Origin: a bacterium | GTDB lineage: Bacteria; Bacillota; Bacilli; Lactobacillales; Streptococcaceae | Length of the DNA stretch: 64,000 nt | Direction of reading: 5' to 3' | Assembly: GCA_905221125.1 (NCBI GenBank) | Contig: CAJNBY010000003.1 | Location: 116,450-180,449, forward strand | The notes under the pieces: generated by a model | What the model saw: only the letters and a program-made list of their open reading frames with translations | The model's database searches: none | Told to the model about the DNA's origin: nothing | In this document: positions 1 through 8,039 of the stretch, piece by piece | How positions within the stretch are numbered: position 1 is the first letter of the stretch | How the letters are laid out: the number at the start of each line of letters is the position of its first letter | Program-made: the position numbers and the translations under genes

Positions 1-768
1 GAAATCAATCATCAAGCTGGAATAACTTCAGTCAAGGTTCATCCAGACCTGTTTGAACTGATTTCACTTGGTTTAGAGCATAGCCTAGCGCCCTCTAGCC
101 ACCTCAATATCAGCATTGGTCCCTTGATTCAAACCTGGCGTATCGGTTTTTCAGATGCCAAAGTTGCCCAACCTCAAGAAATCGAATCGGTCCTCCCTTT
201 AATCAATCCTCATTATATCGAGTTAAATTCTTATACTTCTACTGTATTTCTAAAACAGAAAGGAATGAAGATAGACCTAGGTTGTTTAGCCAAGGGTTAT
301 AGTGCGGATAAGGTTGCCCAATTTCTGAGAGAAGAGGGAGTGACTTCTGCCTTGATCAATCTAGGAGGAAATATCCTGACCATTGGAAAAAATCAGGCAA
401 GAGATAATCAACCTTGGCAAATCGGGATTCAAGACCCAGCCAATCCGAGGGGCAATCACTTAATGACCATTCCTGTTGTCAATAAATCTGTCGTGACTTC
501 AGGTATTTATGAGCGTCACCTGACAGTCGATGGAAAAGATTACCATCACATTTTTGACAGCCAAACAGGATATCCTGTTGAAACGGAACTTGCTAGTCTG
601 ACAATCATCTCTGATAAATCAGTCGATGGCGAAATCTGGACAACTCGACTCTTTGGAGAAAGACCTGCTTCTATCCTCTGGCAAGTCGAAAGTTTGGAGG
701 GAATCGAAGCGATTCTGATCGATAAGGAAGGTCACCTAAGCTGTTCTTCAGGAGTTCCTACTCTATAG
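1..768 (+). CDS. apbE: FAD:protein FMN transferase (ApbE), 5' end missing
   Basis: ApbE enzymes move FMN from FAD onto a Ser or Thr of a target protein, using Mg2+. The frame is open from base 1, so the start and any signal peptide lie outside the window; about 255 residues remain. Family hallmarks are visible: IGPLIQTWRIGFSD, the GCLAKGYSADKV segment, LINLGGN, VTSGIYERH, and the C-terminal HHIFDSQTGYPVET block followed by a VDGEIWTT stretch that corresponds to the metal-binding acidic/Thr region. An ATG-less internal TTG at 124 is not the start, because the homology continues upstream. The two flavin reductases follow 59 bases downstream on the same strand, and the second carries ApbE-type target motifs, so enzyme and substrate are probably co-encoded. 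Confidence 0.93.
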   Translation, partial: EINHQAGITSVKVHPDLFELISLGLEHSLAPSSHLNISIGPLIQTWRIGFSDAKVAQPQEIESVLPLINPHYIELNSYTSTVFLKQKGMKIDLGCLAKGYSADKVAQFLREEGVTSALINLGGNILTIGKNQARDNQPWQIGIQDPANPRGNHLMTIPVVNKSVVTSGIYERHLTVDGKDYHHIFDSQTGYPVETELASLTIISDKSVDGEIWTTRLFGERPASILWQVESLEGIEAILIDKEGHLSCSSGVPTL

Positions 769-827
769 AAATAACTGTTTCAATGGAGTTTTAAAATCGT
801 ATTATGTAAAAAGAGAAAGGAAATCTC

Positions 828-1433
828 ATGTTAAAACTTATTGCTATTGTTGGAACAAATTCAAAACGTTCTACAAACCGTCAATTGCTTCAATACATGC
901 AAAAACACTTTGCTGACAAAGCTGAAATTGAACTTGTTGAAATCAAGGACATTCCTGTCTTTAACAAGCCAGCTGACAAGCAAGTACCTGCTGAAATCTT
1001 AGAAATTGCTGCTAAAATTGAAGAGGCTGATGGTGTTATTATCGGTACTCCTGAATATGATCACTCTATTCCAGCTGTTTTGATGAGCGCTCTTGCTTGG
1101 TTGTCATATGGTATTTACCCACTTTTGAACAAATCAATCATGATTACAGGTGCTTCTTACGGTACACTTGGTTCATCACGCGCCCAATTACAACTTCGCC
1201 AAATCTTAAACGCACCAGAAATCAAAGCAAGTGTCCTTCCAGATGAATTCTTGCTTTCACACTCTCTTCAAGCCTTTAACCCAAGTGGCGACTTGGTTGA
1301 CCTTGATGTTATTAAAAAATTGGATGCCACTTTTGACGACTTCCGTATCTTTGTAAAAATTACAGAAAAATTGCGCAACGCACAAGAACTACTTCGCAAA
1401 GATGCTGAAGACTTTGACTGGGAAAATTTGTAA
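828..1433 (+). CDS. NADPH-dependent FMN reductase family protein
   Basis: This 201-residue flavodoxin-like reductase probably uses NAD(P)H to reduce FMN or an acceptor. The N-terminal VGTNSKRSTNRQLL segment is the phosphate-binding loop of the family, and GTPEYDHSIPAVL with SALAWLSYG is the usual flavin-contact region; GASYGTLGSSRAQ matches the conserved Gly-rich patch. A good ribosome site (AAAGGAAA) precedes the ATG. It lies between apbE and a longer paralogue that starts 18 bases downstream, so the three genes look like one operon. It lacks the C-terminal flavinylation tail of its neighbour. The exact electron acceptor cannot be read from the sequence. Confidence 0.85.
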   Translation: MLKLIAIVGTNSKRSTNRQLLQYMQKHFADKAEIELVEIKDIPVFNKPADKQVPAEILEIAAKIEEADGVIIGTPEYDHSIPAVLMSALAWLSYGIYPLLNKSIMITGASYGTLGSSRAQLQLRQILNAPEIKASVLPDEFLLSHSLQAFNPSGDLVDLDVIKKLDATFDDFRIFVKITEKLRNAQELLRKDAEDFDWENL

Positions 1434-1451
1434 GATAGGAGACCAAAAAGA

Positions 1452-2696
1452 ATGAAATTTGTTGGACTTGTAGGATCAAACTACGATCAATCATATAACC
1501 GTAAACTCTTGGAATTTATCCGCCGTCACTTCAAACTCAAATTTGAATTAGAAGTTCTTGAAATTGACGAAGTTCCAATGTTTAACCAAGACGAAAAATG
1601 GGACGAAAGTTTCCAATTGCGTCTCTTGTATAACAGAATTACACGTGCTGATGGTGTCATTATCGCTACCCCTGAGCACAACCACACAATCTCAGCTTCT
1701 CTTAAATCTGTTCTTGAATGGCTTTCATATGAAGTTCATCCATTTGAAAACAAACCAGTCATGATTGTGGGTGCTTCTTACTACGACCAAGGTACTTCTC
1801 GTGCCCAAGTTCACCTTCGTAAGATTCTTGACGCTCCAGGTGTCAATGCCTATACACTTCCTGGAAACGAATTCCTTCTTGGTAAAGCTAAGGAAGCCTT
1901 TGATGTTGATGGGAATATTACAAATGACGGAACAGTTAAATTCCTCGAAACTTGCTTGGATAATTTTGTAAAATATGTAGGAGTTGTTTCAAAATTGAAA
2001 AAACCAAAACCAATTGAACCAGAAGATTTGGATTGTGGAAGACCAATTGCTACCACAATCACAGAAGTTGATCCCGATGATCCAGAATGGGTTGAAAAAG
2101 TTGCTGAAATTACTGGTGCGGTTTCAGGTGATACCTATGTCAAACTAGATCATGGTATCTTAACTGTTAACCAAATCGATATGTTCTTGAAAGCAATGCC
2201 ATTTGAGTTGACCTATGCAGATGATAACAACCAATTCTTATACTACAATAATGTTCACCAAGATCCAAATACAATGTTTGCTAAACGTGTACCATCTCAA
2301 TCTGGTAACCGTCTCTCAACTGTCCATAACTCACTTCCCGGTGGACGTATGAAAAATGTTGAGTGGGTTGTCGGTGTACTACGTAATGGTGATCAAGAAT
2401 ATGTTCGTACAATCGTTCCTGGATCTCCTGCAGGGGTTATCAATACTCACAACTATCAAGCTATGTACTATCCTGATGGATCATACGCTGGTATCAACGA
2501 AATAGTCTTCAACTTCCAACCATGGCTTGATTGGTACCTCAATTCTACTGGTCAACGTCTAGTTGGTGGAAATGCTGCAGCATCTGCTGGCGGACATGGT
2601 CACGGCGATGCAGATGCTACATCTGGAGCTTCTGATGCAGGTGATGCTGGAGGCCACGGTGGTGGTGCAGACGCTACATCTGGCGCAAGCAACTAA
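1452..2696 (+). CDS. FMN reductase fused to a PAS-like domain with a double flavinylation tail
   Basis: Residues 1 to about 185 repeat the NADPH-dependent FMN reductase fold of the upstream gene (VGSNYDQSYNRKLL, ATPEHNHTISASL, GASYYDQGTSRAQ). Residues about 225-370 resemble the PAS-like domain of DUF438-type proteins (LKAMPFELTYADDNNQFLYYNN, then LPGGRMKNVEWVV). The last 45 residues are rich in Gly, Ala, His and Asp and contain DATSGAS twice, at about 388-394 and 407-413. This fits the ApbE target pattern D-x-x-[ST]-G-A-[ST] known from NqrC and RnfG, with the final Ser as likely FMN acceptor. I see no signal peptide, so the protein is probably cytoplasmic. It follows apbE and a shorter reductase in one apparent operon. 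The covalent-flavin role is inference; the fold assignment is firm. Confidence 0.82.
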   Translation: MKFVGLVGSNYDQSYNRKLLEFIRRHFKLKFELEVLEIDEVPMFNQDEKWDESFQLRLLYNRITRADGVIIATPEHNHTISASLKSVLEWLSYEVHPFENKPVMIVGASYYDQGTSRAQVHLRKILDAPGVNAYTLPGNEFLLGKAKEAFDVDGNITNDGTVKFLETCLDNFVKYVGVVSKLKKPKPIEPEDLDCGRPIATTITEVDPDDPEWVEKVAEITGAVSGDTYVKLDHGILTVNQIDMFLKAMPFELTYADDNNQFLYYNNVHQDPNTMFAKRVPSQSGNRLSTVHNSLPGGRMKNVEWVVGVLRNGDQEYVRTIVPGSPAGVINTHNYQAMYYPDGSYAGINEIVFNFQPWLDWYLNSTGQRLVGGNAAASAGGHGHGDADATSGASDAGDAGGHGGGADATSGASN

Positions 2697-2706
2697 TAAC
2701 AGTTTT

Positions 2707-2730
2707 AGGAACCATTTTGGTTCCTTTTTT
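2707..2730 (+). terminator. Intrinsic terminator of the apbE-reductase operon
   Basis: A 7-bp stem (AGGAACC/GGTTCCT) with a 5-base loop is followed by a run of T, 11 bases after the last stop codon of the operon. Confidence 0.85.
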
Positions 2731-2735
2731 AGGAA

Positions 2736-2768
2736 AAAAGACTAGCAGACACAAACTGCTAGTCTTTT
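2736..2768. terminator. Bidirectional terminator between convergent operons
   Basis: A perfect 13-bp stem (AAAAGACTAGCAG and its complement) with a 7-base loop is flanked by A on the left and T on the right. It lies between the + strand reductase operon and the - strand DUF896 gene and can end transcription from both sides. Confidence 0.82.
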
Positions 2769-2810
2769 GATTATTATTTCACCTATCTTTGTTAAAAGAA
2801 AGAATACTTA

Positions 2811-3068
2811 TTATGAATTTGGATCATCGAGACTACGGCCATGTAACCCTTTTTCACGTTGGACTTGGCGTAGTTTTTCTGGTGTGACATCGTTTCCTTC
2901 TTCATCCACAATTTTGATTCCTTCAATATGGTGACGAACAGCGCGACGATAACCTTCGATGTACTCCTCACGTAGTTTAGCTTGTTCCACTTTTTCTTCT
3001 GGGGTCAAGCCTTCTTCTTTTTTCTTTTTAGCGAGCTCGTTGATACGAGCAATTTTTTTCGGATCCAT
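2811..3068 (-). CDS. DUF896 family protein (YnzC-like)
   Basis: This 85-residue, highly charged cytoplasmic protein starts [17 protein letters not shown] and contains [16 protein letters not shown], the signature of the DUF896 family (B. subtilis YnzC). The family forms a short helical hairpin and has no established enzyme activity; in Bacillus a relative is linked to the SOS response. It begins 41 bases after the glyS stop codon and probably ends the glyQS transcript. The ribosome site GGAGAAG lies 6 bases before the ATG. Confidence 0.85.
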   Translation of the reverse strand: MDPKKIARINELAKKKKEEGLTPEEKVEQAKLREEYIEGYRRAVRHHIEGIKIVDEEGNDVTPEKLRQVQREKGLHGRSLDDPNS

Positions 3069-3109
3069 TTCTTCTCCTTTGTGATAAGATAAAGTCCGTT
3101 TGACTGAGT

Positions 3110-5146
3110 TTATTTAGTGTTAATTTGGTTAAAACGAGCAAGCTTAGCTGCTTTTTGAGTTAAATGAGACAAAATAGCCAAACGATTTTGACGGACAGCC
3201 TGATCTTCGGCCATAACCATAGTATTTTCAAAGAAAGCATCAATAACTGGACTGAGAGCAAAGAGCTGTTTCAATTGCTGACTAGCAGTCCCTGACAAAA
3301 CGAGTGATTCGACGGCTTCTGCCAAGGCTTTCTCTTCTTCATTCTCAAAGAGAGCTGGATCAACCGTGTCGGATCCTTCTGCTTTCTCAGCCAAATTAAA
3401 GGCACGAGAAAGTGATTCAACAGATGGTTTGAAGTCTTCTCTCTTGCTTGCTTCTACGAGAGCACTTGCTGTTTCCAGCATCTCTGCCACAACAAAGTTT
3501 GAACCTGCAAGAACTGCTTCCTTGATATCTTTTGGAGTTGAACCCATCATTTTATCAACACGAGCCTTGATAAAGTCTATAACCTCTGCCTTATTTTCAT
3601 AAGTCAAGCTGTCAAATGTTAGAGCATAAAGGCTATCAATCAGCTCATCCATAGCAATATGCCAACCAAAGGCATCCAAGATACGAACCACACCTTGAGT
3701 TGCACGACGAAGGGCATAAGGATCATTAGAACCAGATGGAATCAAACCTACTGAGAAGAAGCTCAAAATCGTATCCAATTTGTCTGCAATGGCTAGAACC
3801 GCGCCAACCTTGCTCTCTGGAAGTTCGCCTTCGGCTGATGTAGGCATATAGTGTTCACGAATAGCAGCTGCCACCGCTGGAGTTTCACCAGCAAGAAGGG
3901 CATATTTCTCACCCATAATTCCTTGGAGTTCATCAAATTCACCAACCATACCTGTCAACAAGTCAAACTTGTAAATGGCTGCTGCACGGGCTAGATCAAT
4001 CGTTTCATCAGCTGACAAACCAGCTTTTTCTGCCAAGAGAATAGCAATCTGACCAGTACGAATCATGTGTTCACGAAGGGAACCAATCTTCTCATGGAAG
4101 GTTACATTGTTTAATTTTTCAACAAGATCTGAAATCACCAATTTTTGATCTTCACGCCAGAAGAATTCTCCGTCTTCCAAGCGGGCTACCAAGACTTTTT
4201 CATTTCCTTTGATGACATTTTCCAAATGCTCTGCGTTTCCATTACGAACAGAAATAAAGTTTGGCAAGAGTTTGCCATCTTGATCGCGAACAACAAAGTA
4301 ACGTTGGTGTTCTTTCATTGACGTCACCAAAACTTCTTCTGGAACTTCAAGGTATTTGGCATCAAAACTTCCCATAAAGGCAGTTGGGTATTCAACCAAG
4401 TTCAAGACTTCATTAAGCAAGTCAGCATCAATTTCGATACGTACACCATGTTTCGCCTCAATTTCCTTGATTTGGTCAACAATCATTTGCTCACGTTCAC
4501 GAGGATCCGCAATTACAAACTGTGCACGAAGGTCTTCTTCATAGCTCAATGCTGACTGAATCTTAGTTTCTTGTCCCAAGAAACGATGACCACGGCTGAC
4601 ACGACCGCCCTTGATATCAAGGAAATCCAAATCAAACTCTTCTTCATCTAAAAGAACAGTTAAAGTGTGAACAGGACGAATGTATTCAAAGCTATTTCCA
4701 GCCCAGTGCATGCTGACAGGGAAAGTCAATGACTTCAAGACATCCACAACAGCAGGAACAATGGCTTCAACTGCTTGACCAATTTCTTCCTTAGTGACAT
4801 AGACATATTCTTCACCCTTGATTTCACGGAATTCAATATCTTCAACCGTCAAACCTTTTCCACGGACAAATCCTTGAGCTGCTTTGGTGAAGTTTCCATC
4901 ACTATCCAAGGCAATTTTCTTTGCTGGACCCTTGAAGTCTTCTGTCAAATCAGACTGCTTGTCTGCAAGACCAGTCACACGAACAGCCAAACGACGTGGT
5001 GTTGAGAAGGTTTGAATGGCTTCAAAAGACAGGCGGTTTTCCTTGAGGAAGGCTGCCATTTTTTCGCCTAGTTGTTTTTCACTTGGTGTGACAACATAGG
5101 CTGGTAATTCTTCAAGACCGAGTTCTACTAATAAGTTTTTTGTCAT
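3110..5146 (-). CDS. glyS: Glycyl-tRNA synthetase beta subunit
   Basis: The 678-residue product is the tRNA-binding beta chain of the bacterial alpha2-beta2 glycyl-tRNA synthetase, which charges tRNA-Gly. It starts [19 protein letters not shown], the near-invariant beginning of the family, and continues with [10 protein letters not shown] and a middle HD-like segment ([14 protein letters not shown]). The C-terminal DALR-type anticodon-binding region is present, and the length is normal. The alpha subunit gene lies upstream with an unusually long 258-base gap. Regulation is probably shared through the T-box leader further upstream. Confidence 0.97.
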   Translation of the reverse strand: MTKNLLVELGLEELPAYVVTPSEKQLGEKMAAFLKENRLSFEAIQTFSTPRRLAVRVTGLADKQSDLTEDFKGPAKKIALDSDGNFTKAAQGFVRGKGLTVEDIEFREIKGEEYVYVTKEEIGQAVEAIVPAVVDVLKSLTFPVSMHWAGNSFEYIRPVHTLTVLLDEEEFDLDFLDIKGGRVSRGHRFLGQETKIQSALSYEEDLRAQFVIADPREREQMIVDQIKEIEAKHGVRIEIDADLLNEVLNLVEYPTAFMGSFDAKYLEVPEEVLVTSMKEHQRYFVVRDQDGKLLPNFISVRNGNAEHLENVIKGNEKVLVARLEDGEFFWREDQKLVISDLVEKLNNVTFHEKIGSLREHMIRTGQIAILLAEKAGLSADETIDLARAAAIYKFDLLTGMVGEFDELQGIMGEKYALLAGETPAVAAAIREHYMPTSAEGELPESKVGAVLAIADKLDTILSFFSVGLIPSGSNDPYALRRATQGVVRILDAFGWHIAMDELIDSLYALTFDSLTYENKAEVIDFIKARVDKMMGSTPKDIKEAVLAGSNFVVAEMLETASALVEASKREDFKPSVESLSRAFNLAEKAEGSDTVDPALFENEEEKALAEAVESLVLSGTASQQLKQLFALSPVIDAFFENTMVMAEDQAVRQNRLAILSHLTQKAAKLARFNQINTK

Positions 5147-5404
5147 GTTTTTTCCTTTACATTTTCTTCAATCTTTTTTGATATGCACCTTAGGTACTGG
5201 GAACGTCGCTAACTAACTTTGTGAGTCTGTATGGAAATCTAATGCAAAATTGATCAAGATTTCCAACAGTCTCATCAAAGTGGATTTAGCTGACTGATTT
5301 TGAACCTAAGGTTTCAAAAATCCCCACATAACAGTACAGCTGTGCATATCCCTCTAGCAAATCTTCGACTTGCCTCTAACGATTTTAGAGAACAGTATTA
5401 CACA
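5147..5404. other. Unexplained spacer between glyQ and glyS
   Basis: These 258 bases separate two genes that are normally close together. No ORF with a good ribosome site is visible. An 8-bp perfect inverted repeat (TGGAAATC/GATTTCCA) with an 18-base loop occurs near 5231-5264, and a short AACCTAAGGTT near-palindrome lies near 5310. The stretch could be a small interspersed element or structured RNA, but I cannot name it. Confidence 0.4.
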
Positions 5405-6322
5405 CTATTCTGCGTCTTCTGCTAAGAGTTTAGCTCGTGTTGCTTCATCCAAAAGTGGGTAGCCTAGGCGTTTGCGTTCTGCGACAAAGGTTTTGGCTAC
5501 GACACGGGCCAAGTTACGGATACGTGCGATATAGCCTGCGCGCTCTGTTACAGATACGGCACCACGCGCGTCAAGCAGGTTAAAGGTGTGTGAACATTTG
5601 AGAACATAGTCATAGGCAGGGTGTACTAAACCTTCTTCCAAGGCACGACCAGCTTCTTTTTCAAACTTATCAAAGTTTTCAAGCAACATTTCTTGATCCG
5701 AAATTTCAAATGAATATTTTGAATGCTCGTACTCAGGCTGGATAAAGATTTCTCCGTATTTTACACCATCAGCCCACTCAATATCATAGACAGAGTCTAC
5801 TTCTTGGATATAAGAAGCCAAGCGTTCCAAACCATAGGTAACTTCCGCAGTCACAGGGCCAGTTGCCAATCCACCAACCTGTTGGAAATAAGTGAACTGA
5901 GTAATTTCCATCCCATCAAGCCAAACTTCCCATCCAAGACCAGCCGAACCAGTAGATGGGTTTTCCCAGTTGTCCTCAACAAAACGAATATCGTGTTCCA
6001 AAGGATTGATTCCCAATTTTTCTAAAGACTCAAGATAAAGTTCTTGGATATTTGATGGAGAAGGTTTCATCACCACTTGGAATTGGTGGTGTTGGTACAG
6101 ACGGTTAGGGTTTTCCCCGTAACGACCATCAGCAGGACGACGTGATGGCTCTACGTAAGCCGCATTCCATGGCTCAGGTCCGATAGCACGAAGGAAAGTG
6201 TAAGGACTCATTGTCCCCGCACCTTTTTCATTATCATAAGCCTGCATCAGCATACAACCTTGGTCATTCCAAAATTGTTGCAAAGTCAAAATAATTTCTT
6301 GAAATGTTAATTTCTTAGACAT
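5405..6322 (-). CDS. glyQ: Glycyl-tRNA synthetase alpha subunit
   Basis: The 305-residue alpha chain holds the class II catalytic core that activates glycine with ATP. It starts [18 protein letters not shown] and contains [33 protein letters not shown] and [14 protein letters not shown], all typical of GlyQ. An open frame extends further upstream, but the ATG at 6322 has AAGGAG six bases before it and gives the standard length. The first seven codons and the ribosome site are copied about 176 bases upstream (see the duplication entries). It is co-oriented with glyS and the T-box leader. Confidence 0.96.
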   Translation of the reverse strand: MSKKLTFQEIILTLQQFWNDQGCMLMQAYDNEKGAGTMSPYTFLRAIGPEPWNAAYVEPSRRPADGRYGENPNRLYQHHQFQVVMKPSPSNIQELYLESLEKLGINPLEHDIRFVEDNWENPSTGSAGLGWEVWLDGMEITQFTYFQQVGGLATGPVTAEVTYGLERLASYIQEVDSVYDIEWADGVKYGEIFIQPEYEHSKYSFEISDQEMLLENFDKFEKEAGRALEEGLVHPAYDYVLKCSHTFNLLDARGAVSVTERAGYIARIRNLARVVAKTFVAERKRLGYPLLDEATRAKLLAEDAE

Positions 6323-6335
6323 TGAATACTCCTTA
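6301..6335 (-). repeat. Direct repeat copy 1: glyQ start and ribosome site
   Basis: This copy contains the real glyQ start codon, codons 1-7 and the AAGGAG ribosome site. Bases 6301-6323 are identical to 6477-6499, and the similarity continues more loosely through the ribosome site. Confidence 0.85.
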
Positions 6336-6476
6336 ATAAAAAATGATTTCTTGCGACACGAGTCTGCCTCGTCGATTATACGAGGCAAGACGAGTTAGTA
6401 CTGCGTCTAGCTCAGGCACTCTAGTGCTGAGCGTGAGGCAATCCGACTGTAAGGAGGTCTCTGCCACTGACGCAGT
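6336..6476. other. Structured insertion between duplicated glyQ starts
   Basis: About 140 bases lie between the two copies of the glyQ start. They contain nested inverted repeats: GCCTCG/CGAGGC near 6368-6388, an outer pair ACTGCGTC/GACGCAGT spanning about 6401-6476, and inside it GCTCA-GCACT/AGTGC-TGAGC near 6410-6433. The fold resembles a branched RNA or a palindromic mobile unit. No family was recognised. Confidence 0.6.
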
Positions 6477-6498
6477 GAAATGTTAATTTCTTAGACAT
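6421..6498 (-). CDS. Upstream mini-ORF made by the duplicated glyQ start
   Basis: The duplicated start gives a 25-codon frame beginning MSKKLTF, identical to the GlyQ N-terminus, then running into the inserted sequence and ending at TAG. It has its own AAGGAG ribosome site 7 bases before the ATG. It ends about 100 bases before the true glyQ start. It is either a relic or a translated leader peptide; nothing suggests a function for the peptide itself. Confidence 0.4.
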   Translation of the reverse strand: MSKKLTFHCVSGRDLLTVGLPHAQH

Positions 6499-6513
6499 TT
6501 TTTACTCCTTTAA
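6477..6513 (-). repeat. Direct repeat copy 2: duplicated glyQ start
   Basis: Bases 6477-6499 repeat 6301-6323 exactly (23 bases), and the following ribosome-site region is similar. The copy begins the 25-codon mini-ORF. Confidence 0.85.
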
Positions 6514-6527
6514 TTTATATTATTTTT

Positions 6528-6905
6528 TTAGATGGATTTATCAAGTAACCAAGAAAAGGCTGGATCCTGAAAAATATGACGTTTGGGAACAGTTTGTAAA
6601 TTCTGATCGCATTCATCTATTGTACCTAATTTCAAAGCACAGACTTCTGGTATATTTTCTTGAACAGTGAAAATTTGACTATGACAGTTCTGGCAATAAT
6701 AACGCTGTTTTCCTGGAGAAGAACTATAGGAAACAAGCTTTTCTTTTCCATGCAATACTAGCTTTTCACTGCTAACTTTAGCATTAACTGTATAGGCAGA
6801 CGCAGTTGCTTTCCGACAGAATGAGCAATGGCAAAACACTAATTCAGATAATTCCTCATCTAGAGTGTAGGTTACTGCTTTACATAAACAAGATCCTTTA
6901 AGCAT
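6528..6905 (-). CDS. GFA / CENP-V family zinc-binding protein
   Basis: The 125-residue product begins MLKGSCLCKAVTYTL and has CHCSFCRKATASAY and YYCQNCHSQIF, the Cys pairs of the Mss4-like GFA (glutathione-dependent formaldehyde-activating) fold, which binds structural zinc. Many members are annotated as formaldehyde-activating enzymes without direct proof, and this organism type does not obviously depend on glutathione for that route. The gene lies between the T-box leader and glyQ, so it is probably co-transcribed with glycyl-tRNA synthetase. The ribosome site AAGGAG lies before the ATG at 6905. Confidence 0.8.
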   Translation of the reverse strand: MLKGSCLCKAVTYTLDEELSELVFCHCSFCRKATASAYTVNAKVSSEKLVLHGKEKLVSYSSSPGKQRYYCQNCHSQIFTVQENIPEVCALKLGTIDECDQNLQTVPKRHIFQDPAFSWLLDKSI

Positions 6906-6940
6906 TAAGCTCCTTTCTACTTAGGCATTAGACGAAATTC

Positions 6941-7127
6941 AAAAAGAACCGAATTTCAACACCCAAGCCTTGCGACTAGGGGCGTCAGAAACGCGGTTCC
7001 ACCCTAATTTATTACTTCATTGTTTTTGAAAATACTACAGAAAGCGCCAGTTCCTTATTTTGCCCTACTTGGCTCCCACTATCCCAAGCTCGCTTGAAGA
7101 ACGCCATAAGACTTTCTTTCCTGCTGA
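6941..7127 (-). ncRNA. T-box leader, probably glycine-specific
   Basis: The minus strand carries the canonical T-box sequence AGGGTGGAACCGCG at 6992-7005. A GTGGGAG-bearing distal stem lies at about 7069-7089, and a specifier region GAACTGGC sits near 7046-7053, where GGC would read glycine. After the T-box, GAACCG pairs with CGGTTC before a T run at 6941-6951, forming the terminator that uncharged tRNA would prevent. glyQ and glyS lie downstream with one gene in between. The specifier choice is inferred from context; the T-box assignment is firm. Confidence 0.92.
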
Positions 7128-7129
7128 CT

Positions 7130-7158
7130 ATTATATCAAAAATTAGAACAATGTACAA
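7130..7158 (-). promoter_or_regulatory. Promoter of the T-box/glyQS unit
   Basis: On the minus strand TATAAT (7130-7135) is preceded by TGA, giving an extended -10, and by TTGTAC (7153-7158) at 17-base spacing. Confidence 0.7.
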
Positions 7159-7174
7159 TTCTTTTTATGATTTT

Positions 7175-7963
7175 CTAGAAATCCATATCATCAACTCTTG
7201 GAGCACCAGACTGAACAGCAATCGCTTTTAAGGTTTCACGCTCCTCGTGACTCAGCTCAATTCCGAAACAATCAAGATTAGCCTGAATACGAGATGCTGT
7301 AACAGATTTTGGAAGTGGTAAAAATCCTTCTGTCAAGCTCCAAGCTAAGGCTATCTGGGCAACAGACTTTCCGTGATTTGCCGCGATTTCTTGGACTTCC
7401 TTGCTATCAAAAAGTTCTCCCTGACCAAAAGGCCCCCAAGCTTCCAATAAAATTCCTTTTTCTCGACAGTAATCTACGACTTGATCTTGATACACACCTG
7501 GCGCCAAGCGAACTTGATTAACCGTAGGAATAATAGTTGCAGTTTCAAGCAAGGCATCCAAATGATGGGGAAGGAAATTACTAACCCCGATAGCACGGAT
7601 TTTCCATTGGTCATTTTCTCTGAGCGGTTTTGGCTTTGGCCAATGAATCAAATACAAATCCAAATATTCCAAGCCCAGCTTCTCTAAAGACTCTTCAAAA
7701 GCCTGACGAGCTTGCTCATAGGTGTGATTTGTATTCCAGAGTTTACTGGTTACAAAAATTTCCTCACGCGGAACGCCACTGTCTTGAATAGCACGACCAA
7801 CGCTTTCTTCATTTTTATAGATAGCTGCCGTATCGATATGGCGATAACCCGCCTCTAAAGCCTCTAGGACAGCTTGGTAAGCAATCTCTCCATTTTCAGC
7901 TTTCCAAGTTCCAAAACCCAGAACTGGAATTGTAACACCATTATTTAAAGTATAAGATTTCAT
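7175..7963 (-). CDS. Aldo/keto reductase
   Basis: This 262-residue NADPH-dependent oxidoreductase of the AKR superfamily adopts a TIM barrel. It shows VLGFGTWK, the HIDTAAIYKNEESVG block with catalytic Asp and Tyr, FVTSKLWN with catalytic Lys, and LDLYLIHWP with catalytic His. LPKSVTASRIQANL is the NADPH phosphate site. It is close to YvgN/2,5-diketo-gluconate reductase-like proteins, which reduce aldehydes such as methylglyoxal. The substrate cannot be told. It appears to be a single-gene unit, reading away from pgdA. Confidence 0.9.
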   Translation of the reverse strand: MKSYTLNNGVTIPVLGFGTWKAENGEIAYQAVLEALEAGYRHIDTAAIYKNEESVGRAIQDSGVPREEIFVTSKLWNTNHTYEQARQAFEESLEKLGLEYLDLYLIHWPKPKPLRENDQWKIRAIGVSNFLPHHLDALLETATIIPTVNQVRLAPGVYQDQVVDYCREKGILLEAWGPFGQGELFDSKEVQEIAANHGKSVAQIALAWSLTEGFLPLPKSVTASRIQANLDCFGIELSHEERETLKAIAVQSGAPRVDDMDF

Positions 7964-8039
7964 TATTTTTCCTTTCTATGTGAAGAAAATCCAAAGAAAC
8001 AAATTCTCAATGAAAACTTATCTCTTTAGATTTTTTAAA

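Noticed and set aside
5405-6388. Longer GlyQ starting at 6388
   Set aside because: The extra residues come from the inserted structured sequence; the ATG at 6322 has the ribosome site and gives the family length.
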